This document shows, piece after piece, positions 63,139-64,000 of a stretch of 64,000 nt of DNA (position 1 is the stretch's first letter; every line of letters begins with the position of its first letter). A program made the translations under genes and the position numbers. Origin of the DNA: Pempheris klunzingeri (lineage: Eukaryota; Chordata; Actinopteri; Acropomatiformes; Pempheridae); assembly GCF_042242105.1 (NCBI RefSeq), contig NC_092020.1:3461001-3525000 (forward strand), read 5' to 3'. The notes beneath the pieces are model-generated. The model was not told the origin of the DNA and did not search any database. It was given only the letters and a program-made list of their open reading frames with translations.

Positions 63139-64000
63139 AGGGCAACCTGTCCCTGCTGACCCCTGACCTGCCACACGGGAGGTGCTGCAGGGAGAGGTGG
63201 GGCTGGAGAAAGAGAGAGATGGAGCCCTTATCTAATCCTTCTCCTCCTCTCCCTATGTCTGCCGCTCTGCTGAGGAAGTACAGAGAAGAGTATCCACTGA
63301 CTGAGTTGGGAAAGCGGACAGCATGCACAGTGGGAAGCGGGAGATTGATACAACTTGGATGCAACTTGAGGAAAAATTGCTCCTCGAAATCAAGAATGGA
63401 CTTGCATTCTTCAACGTGACTTCTAATTTAATTTATTTAGCCATGCGAACACCTGGAGAAGTGAATCCTGTGCGTTTATGCAACAAGAGAGTTGCTGCAT
63501 GAATGAAAACATGATGTAGCAGCCCTCTGGACCCTGAGGAAAGGGGTTGTGGGTGCACTGAACATAAAGTAGAGCACACTGACAGGAATCTAGCTTACGT
63601 GATGGTGGCTCACTGTCGTGTAGCAACAGTGCCCCCTCTCTTTGAATGATGCTCATGCTACGGCGCATGTGATCAGCCCGGCGGCCTGCAACTGAGGCAA
63701 AGTTTCGGACAGCGCAATCTGCTGCAGGGTTCCTGCTAAAGAGGAAGAGACTGTTAATCTGACCCCCAGAAACTGAGAGCTTTCTCTGCCTGTGACACAT
63801 CAGGGTCAGTCTGTCTAGTACCAATTCTGTGTCTCCCTGGTGAGACGGCTGTAGTCTGTAATGTGAATGAAGCCCCACCAGGCTGTGTCCATGGTTTTAT
63901 TTAATGATGTTGTTTTATTGAGTCCTTCTCTCGGTCAGTGAGTCTGTTTAGAAGCTGTGGTGCCTTCTTTTGGTATGTGGGGGTTTGATGTAGTGGGAGT
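63139..64000 (+). other. ppp2r2b: ppp2r2b 3' UTR, open at the window edge
   Basis: Non-coding sequence after the stop. I find no AATAAA before the end of the window, so the transcript probably continues beyond it. Confidence 0.6.

Overview
This is vertebrate nuclear DNA, most probably from a percomorph-type teleost fish. The genes are intron-containing with compact GT-AG introns. The intergenic DNA is rich in CA/GT microsatellites, and several dispersed repeats have the look of those common in spiny-rayed fish genomes. I see no bacterial, viral or intact transposon-coding genes, no tRNA or rRNA genes and no CRISPR array.

Five protein-coding genes can be supported, and all can be assembled exon by exon into full-length proteins. 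(1) nkx2.5, + strand, 9716-11342, two exons, 331 aa: the cardiac NK2 homeobox factor. (2) bnip1, - strand, 17068-14371, six exons, 228 aa: the Sec20-like ER SNARE. (3) atp6v0e1, - strand, 19659-17981, three coding exons, 81 aa: V-ATPase Vo subunit e. (4) rpl26, - strand, 24479-20845, three coding exons plus a non-coding TOP-type first exon near 25158-25193, 145 aa: large-subunit ribosomal protein. (5) ppp2r2b, + strand, 26289-63138: PP2A B55-beta regulatory subunit. It has two alternative first coding exons about 20 kb apart, spliced to nine common exons, giving 446 and 443 aa.

Layout: 1-9.7 kb is gene-free upstream DNA of nkx2.5 with repeats, a relic LINE-like fragment and a regulatory-looking stretch (about 7.9-9.1 kb) with GATA and SMAD motifs. 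nkx2.5 and bnip1 are tail to tail. bnip1, atp6v0e1 and rpl26 run in tandem on the minus strand from 14.4 to 25.2 kb. rpl26 and ppp2r2b are divergent across about 1.1 kb. From 26.4 kb to 54 kb the window is ppp2r2b intronic sequence full of microsatellites, interrupted by the second alternative first exon at 46.3 kb. The common exons follow from 54.0 to 63.1 kb, and the 3' UTR appears to run out of the window.

The gene order nkx2.5-bnip1-atp6v0e1-rpl26, with its orientations, matches human 5q35.1 (NKX2-5, BNIP1, CREBRF, ATP6V0E1, RPL26L1), except that CREBRF is missing and PPP2R2B, which lies far away on human 5q32, is next door. The genes share no pathway; this is a conserved linkage block, not an operon-like system. 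I found no wholly new biological system. The best leads are a predicted U12-type (minor spliceosome) intron in ppp2r2b, the mitochondrial-isoform first exon of ppp2r2b, a duplicated ~0.5-kb block shared by an rpl26 intron and the ppp2r2b upstream region, and a GATA palindrome/SMAD cluster upstream of nkx2.5.
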